NCBI GenBank assembly: GCA_945928575.1
Contig: CAMENP010000014.1
Location: 1 to 64,000, forward strand
DNA: 64,000 nucleotides
Direction: 5' to 3'
Origin: an uncultured Butyrivibrio sp.
GTDB lineage: Bacteria > Bacillota > Clostridia > Lachnospirales > Lachnospiraceae
Under the pieces are notes generated by a model. It worked only from the letters and a program-made list of their open reading frames with translations. It did not search any database and had not been told where the DNA came from. Position numbers and translations under genes: made by a program. This document shows positions 1 to 8,313 of the stretch, one piece after another. Position 1 is the first letter of the stretch. Each line of letters starts with the position of its first letter.

Positions 1-29
1 TATGCAAAACAAGCCTTATGAATTGCTAA

Positions 30-131
30 AGATTTGTTGAGCAGATACTAAATAACTATCCCAGAAAGTTGTTCGGTTGGCGGTCCGCTAATGATATGTT
101 CGACGCAGCACTAAAGGAACTTGGGTTATGA
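30..131 (+). pseudogene. C-terminal remnant of an IS30-type transposase
   Basis: Translation in this frame gives about 33 residues ending at a TGA. It contains the stretch LNNYPRKLFGW followed by RSANDMF, which resembles the end of IS30-family transposases (NNYPRK...GW.T..E.F). The frame is closed by a TAA just upstream (27-29), so the fragment is either broken by a frameshift or separated from its N-terminal part lying outside the window. No terminal inverted repeat could be recognised between the stop codon and the next gene. It is read as a decayed insertion sequence; only the window edge prevents a firmer statement. Confidence 0.6.
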
Positions 132-207
132 TTGTATTTTATTGTATTTTTTGCACTTACTACTTGACTTTACGTCTTTTGTAAAGCTGTTGTAAATTAA
201 TATGTCA

Positions 208-236
208 TTGCATAAATGTCATTATTGATGTATAAT
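208..236 (+). promoter_or_regulatory. Promoter of the first ABC exporter operon
   Basis: TTGCAT (208-213) and a perfect TATAAT (231-236) are separated by 17 bp. Transcription would begin near 243, giving a very short leader before the AGGAGG at 254-259. Confidence 0.65.
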
Positions 237-263
237 CAGATACATAAACCAACAGGAGGATAT

Positions 264-1193
264 ATGCAAAATATGGACTATATACTGACAACCGATAACC
301 TCTGCAAACAGTATAAGCAGGTAAAGGCTGTCGACTCAATCAATCTCCATATCAGGAAAGGAGATATCTACGGTTTTATCGGACGCAACGGCGCCGGCAA
401 GACCACTACCCTCAAGATGCTTTCCGGACTTGCAAAGCCTACATCCGGCGGCTTTACCATATTCGGATGCAATGGAAGTGAGCTGGCATCCAAGGGACTT
501 TTTGCAAAAATAGGCATCCTTATAGAGGAACCGGGATTCTACCCGGATATGTCTGCGTATGACAACCTCAGGATGAAATGCATTCTTATGGGGCATAACG
601 ATGCTGCATATGCACATGGACTTCTGGATACCGTAGGGCTTGCCGGAGCCGCCGGACGTAAAGTCAAGACTTTTTCCATGGGTATGAAACAACGTCTCGG
701 AATTGCCATGGCTCTTGTAGGTGACCCTGAGATACTTATTCTCGATGAACCGATTAACGGTCTCGACCCGCAGGGCATTGCCGAAATCCGCAACACTATT
801 TTGAAACTTAACCGCGAGGACGGCAAAACAATAATCATATCAAGCCATATTCTTGAAGAGTTGTCCAAAATAGCAACACATTACGGAATAATCAATTCCG
901 GAAAGCTCATAGCCGAACTTACGCCGGAGGAACTTTCCGGGAAGTGCGAATCCCGTATTGTCATCAAGGTATATGACATGGAATCCGCATGCAACTTGCT
1001 GCACAGCATCAATATTCACAAATTCAATATAATCGATGCCAACACCATCCATGTATATGAACACATAGAGGACAGCTGCCAGATCAACATGGCTCTTTGC
1101 AAAGCTGATATCTTCGTGTCATCAATATGGGTTGAACAGGCAGGCCTTGAGGAATTTTTCTTCAACATGACAGGAGGTGGCAAGAATGCTTAA
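264..1193 (+). CDS. ABC transporter ATP-binding protein (BcrA/LanF type)
   Basis: A 309-residue ATPase that would power an ABC-2 exporter at the inner face of the membrane. Visible motifs: Walker A GRNGAGKTT (about residues 40-48), signature FSMGMKQR (137-144) in place of LSGG, Walker B ILILDEP (157-163), NGLDP D-loop and switch His in ISSH (195). The ATPase domain ends near residue 220, followed by the roughly 90-residue C-terminal extension usual in BcrA, LanF and antibiotic-resistance ATPases. The ATG at 264 was chosen because AGGAGG lies 4 bases upstream; an in-frame ATG at 216 has no ribosome binding site and would precede the transcription start. The stop overlaps the next gene by 8 bases. 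The substrate is unknown; bacitracin- or lantibiotic-like peptides are a family-based guess. Confidence 0.88.
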   Translation: MQNMDYILTTDNLCKQYKQVKAVDSINLHIRKGDIYGFIGRNGAGKTTTLKMLSGLAKPTSGGFTIFGCNGSELASKGLFAKIGILIEEPGFYPDMSAYDNLRMKCILMGHNDAAYAHGLLDTVGLAGAAGRKVKTFSMGMKQRLGIAMALVGDPEILILDEPINGLDPQGIAEIRNTILKLNREDGKTIIISSHILEELSKIATHYGIINSGKLIAELTPEELSGKCESRIVIKVYDMESACNLLHSINIHKFNIIDANTIHVYEHIEDSCQINMALCKADIFVSSIWVEQAGLEEFFFNMTGGGKNA

Positions 1194-1992
1194 AGCGCTC
1201 AAAATGGATCTGTACCGTATGGTGCGCACCAAATCGACATATATAATACTTGCGGCAATGATTGCTTCATGCGCCATGATGATATGGAGTTTCTATGTCA
1301 CATCTACTGCTTTCTCATCTGGAATGATGGGAGAAGCCGGTGTTGATATGGATCTGGCATCACTGATGCCGCAGACTGTTGACGGATATTTTGACTCGTT
1401 TTTCCAGGGCAATTTTCTTGTACTTTTTACGGTGATTTTCACAGTGATCTTCTGCGGAGCCGAATACAAACACGGATATATCAAGAACGTTGCTTCAGTT
1501 GTATCGAAGCGCACCGGTCTTGTAATTTCCAAACTTATTTGTATTTTCATTGAGATAGTTGTACTCCACGCGCTCACTGCGTTATGCATAATCATCGGAT
1601 GCCGCGGATTCCTCGGTATTACAGAGATCCACAATGTTTCGGGCGTGGTACTTGAAGTAATCTGGGGCGTTCTTATGAACCTGTCAATGGCTTCGGTTAT
1701 TATGTTATTATTCACGATTGCAAGGAAAACCACCCTTCCGATGGTTCTCGGAATCATATATGTGTTGATGGGCAGCACCGTGTATTCGCTTGCCGACCTT
1801 ATCGTGGAGAAATTATTTAAGATTACGGATTTCTCGGTTGCCGAGTATACCAATATGGGCAACATGCTTTCATATGTTAATTCCACGGCATCTCAGTCCA
1901 CGCTTATCCGCTCGGCAGTTGTTGCCGTTGTATACCTTGTGGTTTCAACCGTTGTATCATGTATACTTATGAATAAAAAAGATGTAAGATAA
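1186..1992 (+). CDS. ABC-2 type transporter permease
   Basis: A 268-residue membrane protein, partner of the preceding ATPase. It begins with a short charged N-terminus and a hydrophobic segment near residues 15-37, followed by an exposed loop and about five more hydrophobic segments, the pattern of LanE/LanG and BcrB-like permeases. The ATG at 1186 follows an AGGAGGT ribosome binding site (1172-1178); a GTG at 1177 in the same frame lies inside that site. Translation is probably coupled to the ATPase through the overlap. Only one permease gene is present, so the transporter may be a homodimer of this subunit. No substrate can be read from the sequence. Confidence 0.85.
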   Translation: MLKALKMDLYRMVRTKSTYIILAAMIASCAMMIWSFYVTSTAFSSGMMGEAGVDMDLASLMPQTVDGYFDSFFQGNFLVLFTVIFTVIFCGAEYKHGYIKNVASVVSKRTGLVISKLICIFIEIVVLHALTALCIIIGCRGFLGITEIHNVSGVVLEVIWGVLMNLSMASVIMLLFTIARKTTLPMVLGIIYVLMGSTVYSLADLIVEKLFKITDFSVAEYTNMGNMLSYVNSTASQSTLIRSAVVAVVYLVVSTVVSCILMNKKDVR

Positions 1993-2000
1993 AAGACAGA

Positions 2001-2023
2001 CCGCCGGCACAATGGACCGGCGG
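2001..2023. terminator. Bidirectional intrinsic terminator
   Basis: A 7-bp GC stem (CCGCCGG 2001-2007 with CCGGCGG 2017-2023) has T-rich tracts on both sides. It separates the plus-strand ABC operon from the minus-strand gene ending at 2037, and can serve both. Confidence 0.75.
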
Positions 2024-2036
2024 CCTGCTTTTATAA

Positions 2037-2291
2037 TTATTTTTTCTTTCCGAAAAGACCTTTCTTAACATAGTCTTCCTTCTGATATGATGTCATCTCA
2101 TATCCTGTCGCTGATATAGCCGACTTAAGTTCATCTTCTGCAATATCATCTTCCGAAAGAATGACTGTTTCTTTCTTCGCATGGGAAGAATTCACTTTCT
2201 TGACATTGAATTTCTGCCTTATTGTGTCATTGACATGTGCTTCACACATAGAGCACGCCATTCCGTCAACACCCAGAGTATATTTGTACAT
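2037..2291 (-). CDS. Heavy-metal-associated (HMA) domain protein
   Basis: An 84-residue protein with one ferredoxin-like HMA fold. The metal site is MACSMC (residues 11-16, MxCxxC), as in CopZ chaperones and the N-terminal domains of P1B ATPases. The family binds Cu(I) or similar soft metals through the two Cys. The usual GMTC.GC is here GMACSMC, which may alter affinity. The end is Lys-rich (KKGLFGKKK). No P-type ATPase or CsoR-like repressor is adjacent, so it is a stand-alone carrier of uncertain partner. AGGAGG lies 9 bases upstream of the ATG, and it has its own promoter (2323-2351). Confidence 0.85.
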   Translation of the reverse strand: MYKYTLGVDGMACSMCEAHVNDTIRQKFNVKKVNSSHAKKETVILSEDDIAEDELKSAISATGYEMTSYQKEDYVKKGLFGKKK

Positions 2292-2322
2292 ATATGGTAT
2301 CCTCCTGTATTTTTCTGACTAA

Positions 2323-2351
2323 ATATTAGCGCCGTATTCCGTTACGGTCAA
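2323..2351 (-). promoter_or_regulatory. Promoter of the HMA protein gene
   Basis: On the minus strand TTGACC (2346-2351) and TAATAT (2323-2328) are spaced by 17 bp, just downstream of the NlpC/P60 gene. The HMA gene is therefore probably transcribed independently of the upstream cluster. Confidence 0.55.
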
Positions 2352-2363
2352 TTTGTTTTTTTC

Positions 2364-3176
2364 TCAATAAGCATAAAAAGAACCGCATGCCGTTATACTC
2401 TTTGCAAGATCGTCACGGTAACAGTCATCGCATGGATTAAGGCTGTTAACGGTCACATACGGCGTATCGTCAGCCGCCGTGGCATGAATGTAACGGCAGT
2501 TTCCGATGTAAACCGCCACATGGCCGGCCCAGTATATAAGATCTCCCATTTCAAGCTGCCTGCACATTATCGGTTTTACAGGATATTCCGGATTAATCTG
2601 CGCATCGCGATATATTATAATGCCATTAAACATATAACTCATAAACGCAAGCCCGGAACAGTCGATCCCCAATGATGATTTACCGCCCCAGCGGTATTGT
2701 ACGCCGTAATATGACATTGCTGCCGATACTATACCGCGCCTGACCGTTTTCTCGTCATCAGAGGCCATGGCACGCCTGACAACATATGCGCTTCTTATAT
2801 ATCCTGATGTACCGTCTGCCTGTTTTATAAGGCTCCATCCTTCTTTACATTCTTTCAGGACTTTAACAAACGATCCTTTGATAAGGCTGCCAATACATTC
2901 TGCCCTGACATCCGGAGCATCAAGGACATCCACATACGATTCCCTGATAATGTAAAGGCCGCCGGTCCACTCCGTAAATTCTTCCTTGGATAATATGCGG
3001 ATATCATCCGTTGCTATGTATCCGGTATACCCATACCATGTGACAACATGCATCATATGGTTTTGTCCTGCATTATCCGGCATAACCATCCAGCCCGAAA
3101 ACACGTCATCGACCGTCTCGGTGCCGTCTTCATTGTATAACCTTGCATATACGGATTTAACAATTGCGTACTTCAT
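2364..3176 (-). CDS. SH3-domain NlpC/P60 peptidase, YkfC-like
   Basis: A 270-residue cysteine peptidase of peptidoglycan peptides. Two SH3b-like segments (about residues 1-65 and 78-133) precede an NlpC/P60 domain with the catalytic Cys in IDCSGL (Cys173), the His in GHVAVY (His219) and a third polar residue at His231. There is no signal peptide or membrane segment, unlike secreted endopeptidases. With this domain order, that suggests a YkfC-type cytoplasmic gamma-D-glutamyl-diamino acid peptidase used in murein peptide recycling. It is the last of a minus-strand group with hisC and another aminotransferase. The ribosome binding site is only a weak AAAGG. Extracellular action by an unknown export route cannot be excluded. 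Confidence 0.8.
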   Translation of the reverse strand: MKYAIVKSVYARLYNEDGTETVDDVFSGWMVMPDNAGQNHMMHVVTWYGYTGYIATDDIRILSKEEFTEWTGGLYIIRESYVDVLDAPDVRAECIGSLIKGSFVKVLKECKEGWSLIKQADGTSGYIRSAYVVRRAMASDDEKTVRRGIVSAAMSYYGVQYRWGGKSSLGIDCSGLAFMSYMFNGIIIYRDAQINPEYPVKPIMCRQLEMGDLIYWAGHVAVYIGNCRYIHATAADDTPYVTVNSLNPCDDCYRDDLAKSITACGSFYAY

Positions 3177-3209
3177 GCAGAAAACCTTTTTATTCTATGA
3201 TATGCCGTT

Positions 3210-3848
3210 TTACTTAATCTGCTCCATATATGGCTTCATATAATCCATAACTTTCTGTTTAAGAAGCTCCTCTTCCTCATTATCCTTGTCCGGAACGGGA
3301 AGCCATGTTATATTTCCCGTAGTATTTACAATAATCCCATCCTCACCGTACTGCCATATCATTCCGCCGTAGACGATTCCCGGTTCGTTCTTATAATATC
3401 CGGTCTCATTATCATCCGCCAATAAAAGCCTTATCTGTGACGCTCTTATGGGAATACCGTTATATTCTCCGGCAAAAGAAAGGTCGCACTCCATTTCACT
3501 CCAGCTAAGCTCCGGAATCATTTTATTCATGACCGCACGAACCTCGTCCTTATCGAACTCAAATTCATCCGAAACATCCACTCCTGTAAACACTTCCGAC
3601 AGCCAGTCGGGCAGCACATAACGAGAGTATAAATCCATAATGTCGATATTGCCTCTTCCTCCGGCTCTCACTACAACAGTAAGCATAATGGCACCGGCAA
3701 TAACCATGCCGATGCCAATCCATGTGCATACTATAATGACAAAAGCGCCGATGACAGCCATGAGAACGGAAGCTGCGATAAGCGCAATACGCCTGTCATC
3801 GCTTCGTATCTGTTTTACTATCATGTTCCATGCTCTGTCTTTATCCAT
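3210..3848 (-). CDS. Two-helix membrane protein resembling DUF3137
   Basis: A 212-residue protein with two adjacent hydrophobic segments near residues 22-60, then an acidic soluble domain of about 140 residues containing FEFDKDEVRAVMNKMI and later WLPVPDKDNEEEE. The layout resembles the uncharacterised DUF3137 family, but that assignment is tentative. The ATG at 3848 was chosen because AAGGAG lies just upstream; an in-frame ATG at 3890 falls within hisC and has no such site. The gene overlaps the end of hisC by 8 bases, so translation is probably coupled. No function can be given. Confidence 0.65.
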   Translation of the reverse strand: MDKDRAWNMIVKQIRSDDRRIALIAASVLMAVIGAFVIIVCTWIGIGMVIAGAIMLTVVVRAGGRGNIDIMDLYSRYVLPDWLSEVFTGVDVSDEFEFDKDEVRAVMNKMIPELSWSEMECDLSFAGEYNGIPIRASQIRLLLADDNETGYYKNEPGIVYGGMIWQYGEDGIIVNTTGNITWLPVPDKDNEEEELLKQKVMDYMKPYMEQIK

Positions 3849-4896
3849 AATTCTCCTTGAGGAACTTGAACAGTTCATCCATCTGCTCATCAGTTCCTAT
3901 CGTTATTCTCAGATAATCATCTATTCTCGGTGCGCCAAAATGTCTTACATAGGTTCCCGCATTTCTTAAATCTTCAAATATCTTCTCTCCCGGTATCGAC
4001 TTATGTTTTGCAAATATGAAATTCGCTCCGGAAGGCAGGCATTCAAATCCAAGTTCTGCAAGCGTCTTCATTGAACGCTCTCTCGTTGCTATCACTTTAC
4101 GCGTGATTTCCTGATAATAGGAATCATTCTCAACCGCTATCGTTCCGAGTTCGATGGACGGACGATTAAGTGTATATGAGTTTACTGAATATTTGACATC
4201 ATTAAGTGCTTTGATAATGCGTTCACTTGCAATCGCAAATCCTATTCTGAGTCCTGCCATTGAACGTGACTTTGAAAATGTCCTGACAACAATAAGATTC
4301 TCATATTCGTCAAGAAGCTCAAGCGCCGATTTTCCTGCAAAATCAATATAAGCCTCATCCACAACCACTATTGATTCCTTGTTGTGGTCAAGTATATCCC
4401 TGATAAAATCCAGATCCCTGTATATTGATGTCGGGGCATTCGGATTGGCGATCACCACTCCGCCGTTATCCTTGTAATAATCCTCGGCGCGTATCATGAA
4501 ATTCTCGTCAAGTGCCGGTCTCTCATACGGTATTCTGTACACGTCCGCCCACACACTGTAAAAAGAATACGTTATATCCGGAAAAAGAATCGGTTTGTCC
4601 GAGTTAAAAAATGTCATAAATATCATCGAAAGCACGTCATCCGAACCTACACCCGGAAAAATCTGTGTGTTCTTAACTCCGTAAAGTCCGGCAAGTGCGT
4701 CAATCAGGCTGCTTGCCGCCGGATCCGGGTAAAGCCTCAAAAGATCCATATTCATCTCCGCCGCTGCCTCACAGACTGCCGGTGCCGGCGGATAAGGGTT
4801 TTCGTTAGTGTTTAATTTGATAACATTTGTATTCTTCGGCTGTTCACCCGGAACATACGGTTCAACCGTGCGGATATTTTTTTCCCATTCTCTCAT
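3841..4896 (-). CDS. hisC: Histidinol-phosphate aminotransferase
   Basis: A 351-residue PLP enzyme, the expected size for HisC, which converts imidazole-acetol phosphate and glutamate to histidinol phosphate. It shows the HisC-like start NTNENPYPP (near residue 30), the PLP-contacting Asp and Tyr in VVDEAYIDF (about 178-186) and the Schiff-base Lys209 in TFSKSRSMAGLRIG. The rest of the his pathway is not in the window. The gene follows another aminotransferase in the same operon (stop at 4907), which raises the possibility that both serve general amino-acid transamination. AGAGGTGA precedes the ATG. Sequence-only assignment leaves some doubt between HisC and broad aromatic/histidinol aminotransferases. 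Confidence 0.88.
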   Translation of the reverse strand: MREWEKNIRTVEPYVPGEQPKNTNVIKLNTNENPYPPAPAVCEAAAEMNMDLLRLYPDPAASSLIDALAGLYGVKNTQIFPGVGSDDVLSMIFMTFFNSDKPILFPDITYSFYSVWADVYRIPYERPALDENFMIRAEDYYKDNGGVVIANPNAPTSIYRDLDFIRDILDHNKESIVVVDEAYIDFAGKSALELLDEYENLIVVRTFSKSRSMAGLRIGFAIASERIIKALNDVKYSVNSYTLNRPSIELGTIAVENDSYYQEITRKVIATRERSMKTLAELGFECLPSGANFIFAKHKSIPGEKIFEDLRNAGTYVRHFGAPRIDDYLRITIGTDEQMDELFKFLKENYG

Positions 4897-4906
4897 GATT
4901 CACCTC

Positions 4907-6103
4907 TTAGTCTGTAAGTCCGAATTCTTCGGCAAGTTTCTTAAATCCCGGAAGGGAATTTATTATAGTGTCATATGATACACAGTAGGCAATTCTCACA
5001 AATCCCGGACATGCAAACGTACTTCCCGGAACGATGAGGATGTTGTATTTCTTTGCCCTCTCGCAGAATTCCCTGTCATCAACAGGAGTCTTTACAAACA
5101 TATAAAATGCGCCTTCAGGCTTAATGCATTCAAATCCGAGTTCCTTAAGTCCATTATATAATGCTTCCCTGTTGCGGTTATATGCAGCTATATTCTCTGA
5201 TACATCAACATCAACGCATCTGCCGATAACTTTCTGCATAAGTGACGGTGCATTAACGAATCCGAGGATTCTCGTAGCCACATTACATGCCGTCTTAATC
5301 GTTGCCGAATCATCAAGAGCGTCAGGTATTACCAGATATCCGATACGTTCGCCCGGGAGTGAAAGTGACTTACTGTATGAATAACCGACAACCGTGTTAT
5401 CGTAATACTTCGTAAGGTACGGAACTTCCACACCGTCGTATGCCAGTTCCCTGTACGGCTCATCCGAGAAAAGAATTATTACCCTGTCGTATTCTTTCTG
5501 CTTGCGCTCAAGGATCTCTGCCATCTTCTTGATCGTATCCTCGGAATATACAACTCCGGTAGGATTATTCGGTGTGTTTACGATAACCGCCTTGGTCTTA
5601 GGCGTTATCAATTTCTCAAATGCCTCAAGGTCCGGCTGGAATGTAGCTGTATCAGGCGGTACTACCACAAGCTTCGCATCCACATTGGCAGCATATGATC
5701 TGTATTCGCCGAAATATGGTGCAAATGCAATTATCTCATCGCCGGCATTGACAACCGCCTTAAAAATAACATTGATTCCGCCTGCCGCACCGACTGTCAT
5801 AATTATATTGGTTTCATTAAAATCCGTTCCGAAACGTCTGTTGAGCAATGAGGCCACAGCGGCTCTTACATCCTCAAATCCGGAATTACTCATATATCCG
5901 TGAAGAACCGTAGATTCTTCCTCATCCACAAGTGCCTTGATTGCTTCGTTGACTTCAGCAGGAGCGGGCACATTGGGATTACCGAGGCTGAAATCGTATA
6001 CATTCTCCGCTCCGTATATTCCCGCAAGGCGCTTGCCTTCCTCAAACATCGCTCTGATAATCGAGCTGTTGTTAACCAAATCTATCATTTTATCAGATAT
6101 CAT
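4907..6103 (-). CDS. Class I PLP-dependent aminotransferase (aspartate type)
   Basis: A 398-residue aminotransferase of fold type I. Markers: NTPNNPTG (about 176-183), the FSDEPYREL segment with the PLP-ring Asp and Tyr (212-220), Schiff-base Lys245 in YSKSLSLPGERIG, and the substrate carboxylate Arg in GFVRIAY near the C-terminus. It probably catalyses amino transfer between an amino acid and 2-oxoglutarate; aspartate is the usual substrate of close relatives. First gene of the operon, with its own promoter (6136-6164) and an AGGAGG 8 bases from the ATG. The pairing with hisC suggests amino-acid biosynthesis. Confidence 0.88.
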   Translation of the reverse strand: MISDKMIDLVNNSSIIRAMFEEGKRLAGIYGAENVYDFSLGNPNVPAPAEVNEAIKALVDEEESTVLHGYMSNSGFEDVRAAVASLLNRRFGTDFNETNIIMTVGAAGGINVIFKAVVNAGDEIIAFAPYFGEYRSYAANVDAKLVVVPPDTATFQPDLEAFEKLITPKTKAVIVNTPNNPTGVVYSEDTIKKMAEILERKQKEYDRVIILFSDEPYRELAYDGVEVPYLTKYYDNTVVGYSYSKSLSLPGERIGYLVIPDALDDSATIKTACNVATRILGFVNAPSLMQKVIGRCVDVDVSENIAAYNRNREALYNGLKELGFECIKPEGAFYMFVKTPVDDREFCERAKKYNILIVPGSTFACPGFVRIAYCVSYDTIINSLPGFKKLAEEFGLTD

Positions 6104-6135
6104 ATATGCTTCCTCCTGTTGTCTGATTTAAGTTA

Positions 6136-6164
6136 AGTATATTCCCTGTGGTTTTATAAAACAA
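6136..6164 (-). promoter_or_regulatory. Promoter of the aminotransferase-hisC operon
   Basis: Minus-strand TTGTTT (6159-6164) and TATACT (6136-6141), spaced 17 bp, about 33 bases before the ATG. Confidence 0.55.
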
Positions 6165-6181
6165 GTATTTTATTTTTGTTT

Positions 6182-6210
6182 TTGCTTAATTCCGCTATAT
6201 GTGTTAGAAT
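6182..6210 (+). promoter_or_regulatory. Promoter of the PIG-L deacetylase gene
   Basis: TTGCTT (6182-6187) and TAGAAT (6205-6210), 17 bp apart, place the start near 6217, about 28 bases before the ATG. It is back to back with the promoter of the aminotransferase operon. Confidence 0.55.
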
Positions 6211-6244
6211 TGTCTCGATTTCAGAAAGATATGAGGATATTATA

Positions 6245-7687
6245 ATGAAAAAAATAATTACAACAATATTATCCGCGCTGGCTCTGTGCGCTGTTTTTAC
6301 ATTATCGGTAAACAAAGCCTCAGCTGCGGAAGCTGTGGAACTCACACCGGAATATACAACATCAAACGGCGCGTCCGTTTATGATATGACGGGCGGTTCC
6401 TACGATACAATGTCCACGTTCAATTCGGGCGATACCATAACAATAAGTTCATCCACACCGATCGCACATCTGTATATTGCCTGGAATAACAAAACCGTCT
6501 CTCCGTGGACGCTCACGCTTGAAGACGGTTCTGTGCAGAACTGCGGAGCAAACGGTTATCTCCACGAATATGTGAAACTTGATAAGCCGTCAGCCAAGGC
6601 AGTCATCAATATCAAAGCGGATGGGATGAAAATATGCAAATTGTATGCTTTCGGCGAGGGTGAGGTTCCTTCATGGGTACAGCAGTGGAATCCTCCATGT
6701 GACGAGGCCGATATCCTGCTTGTCTCAACCCACGCGGACGATGAACAGCTTTTCTTCGGCGGAATCATCCCGTATTATGCCGGCGAACTCGGTCTCAAGG
6801 TTCAGGTGGCTTATTATACCAACTACTGGAACGGTGCCAACATAAGGGAACACGAGAAACTTGACGGTCTCTGGACAGTCGGTGTGCGCAACATCTCCGT
6901 AAACGGTGATTTTGACGATATATATGCCACTTCACTCGAAGCTGCCAAAGAGGTCTACAGCTATAATGACACTGTTGCTTTCATGACGGAACTTATCCGC
7001 CGCTTCAAGCCTCTCGTTCTGGTCGGTCAGGATCTTAACGGCGAATACGGACACGGCGGCCACATGATAACCTCAGCCGCGATATGTGATGCGGTGAATG
7101 TAAGTGCGGATGCCTCTTCATACCCTGAATCAGCCGATAAATACGGAACTTATGATGTTCCGAAGACTTACCTGCATCTCTATCCCGAGAACCAGATCAA
7201 TCTCGACTGCCGCAGGACTTTATCCAAATTCGGTGGCAAGACGGTTCTTGAGGTTGCCGCTGACGGCTACCTGCAGCATGTTTCACAACAGTGGTGCTGG
7301 TTCTATGTATCGGACGATTACCAGTACAGCTGCGCCAGATTCGGTCTCTACCGCTCAACCGTAGGCGCTGACACCGGCAATGATATTCTTGAAAATGTGG
7401 TGACATACGAAGAACAGGAACGCATCAAAGCCGAGGAGGAATCCTCACGTCAGGCAGAATCCGAATCGCAAAGCATCGCACAGTCAATCGCAGAATCGGA
7501 AGCGCAAAGTGAGTCCGAATCGGAAAGCGCCGCAATCGCCGCCAATCAGAAGTCCGCTTCACGCACTCGTGCAATAATAACCATAGTAATTGCTGTTGTT
7601 GCAATTATTGTGCTGTTGTTGGTATATATTATAGTTAGAAATAATTTAAAGAATTCGAACAAAAGAAAGAAAAGAAAAATCCGTTAA
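6245..7687 (+). CDS. Membrane-anchored extracellular PIG-L family deacetylase
   Basis: A 480-residue exported protein. A signal peptide (residues 1-28, ending near ASA) leads to a beta-rich N-terminal domain. The PIG-L/LmbE domain follows, with the metal motif HADDE (163-167, family form HPDDE) and HGGH (271-274) supplying the remaining ligands. The family hydrolyses N-acetyl groups from sugars using Zn. After about residue 400 there is a low-complexity Ser/Glu/Gln linker, then one transmembrane helix (about 444-466) and a basic tail, so the enzyme should face outwards tethered by its C-terminus. There is no LPxTG sortase signal. The ATG at 6245 was chosen for the signal peptide and the nearby GAGGA. 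The substrate is unknown, possibly a cell-surface glycan. Confidence 0.82.
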   Translation: MKKIITTILSALALCAVFTLSVNKASAAEAVELTPEYTTSNGASVYDMTGGSYDTMSTFNSGDTITISSSTPIAHLYIAWNNKTVSPWTLTLEDGSVQNCGANGYLHEYVKLDKPSAKAVINIKADGMKICKLYAFGEGEVPSWVQQWNPPCDEADILLVSTHADDEQLFFGGIIPYYAGELGLKVQVAYYTNYWNGANIREHEKLDGLWTVGVRNISVNGDFDDIYATSLEAAKEVYSYNDTVAFMTELIRRFKPLVLVGQDLNGEYGHGGHMITSAAICDAVNVSADASSYPESADKYGTYDVPKTYLHLYPENQINLDCRRTLSKFGGKTVLEVAADGYLQHVSQQWCWFYVSDDYQYSCARFGLYRSTVGADTGNDILENVVTYEEQERIKAEEESSRQAESESQSIAQSIAESEAQSESESESAAIAANQKSASRTRAIITIVIAVVAIIVLLLVYIIVRNNLKNSNKRKKRKIR

Positions 7688-7689
7688 TT

Positions 7690-8232
7690 TCATATACTGT
7701 ACTCTTTAAGCTTTCGCCTCTTAGCAGCGTAATCCGGACAGTATCGGGAAACTTCATCCCAGAATTCTTTGGAATGATTCATATATTTTCTATGGCAGAG
7801 CTCGTGTATTATAATATAATCCATGAGCTCTGCCGGCATATAATAAAGTCTGTAATTAAAATTCAGATTCCCCTTGGAGCTGCAGCTTCCCCATCTGGTC
7901 TTCTGGTCTCTAACCGTTATCCTGTTATATGTAACATTAATCAGCCCGGCATAATATGCCGTCCTCTCTGCAAACGCCGCCTTAATCCTGTCAAGTTCTT
8001 CGGCATTAATTTCCTCAGGTTTCGGAAAAGTATGTTCCGGTTTCTTATTCTGTTTTGTGATCATTAGATTGTATTTTGTGATAATCCAATTCTCATGCGC
8101 CCTTACAAATGCGTCTATCTCCGCTTTATGACTGTATAACGGCGCACGCACGATGACTTCGCCGCCTTCCCTTACTTCAAGCGCCAGTGTGCGGCGGCGG
8201 GAACGGATTATTTTAATAGGGATGTCTGTCAT
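7690..8232 (-). CDS. YgjP-type (DUF45) zinc metallopeptidase
   Basis: A 180-residue protein of the M48-like YgjP/WLM group. The zinc site is HELCH (residues 143-147) with a third His at 153 in YMNHSKEFW, and the family hallmark TRWGSCS (112-118) precedes it. The N-terminus has the typical RSRRRTLALEV strand. It is cytoplasmic and lacks a signal peptide. Members are suspected peptidases, often of unknown substrate. It ends 2 bases from the convergent PIG-L gene with no terminator between them, so the two transcripts must overlap. The ribosome binding site is weak (AAAGGG). Confidence 0.82.
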   Translation of the reverse strand: MTDIPIKIIRSRRRTLALEVREGGEVIVRAPLYSHKAEIDAFVRAHENWIITKYNLMITKQNKKPEHTFPKPEEINAEELDRIKAAFAERTAYYAGLINVTYNRITVRDQKTRWGSCSSKGNLNFNYRLYYMPAELMDYIIIHELCHRKYMNHSKEFWDEVSRYCPDYAAKRRKLKEYSI

Positions 8233-8273
8233 AGGGATGCCCTTTCTGCTGCTTTCTCTGCATCTTTTTAACG

Positions 8274-8302
8274 AAAAAAGCCATCCTCCCGGACAGCTTT
8301 TA
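8274..8302 (-). terminator. Intrinsic terminator after prfA
   Basis: On the minus strand an 11-bp stem (outer AAAAGC/GCTTTT, inner pairs including two G-T wobbles, loop GGGA) runs directly into a T tract. It lies 12 bases beyond the prfA stop. Confidence 0.75.
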
Positions 8303-8313
8303 ACTATATCATT

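Noticed and set aside
1293..1886. A 197-codon open frame antisense to the first ABC permease
   Set aside because: The permease is coupled to its ATPase with a perfect ribosome site; the antisense frame shows no family features.
7380..7687. Sortase anchoring of the PIG-L protein
   Set aside because: There is no LPxTG-like motif before the C-terminal helix; the helix and basic tail fit a plain membrane anchor.
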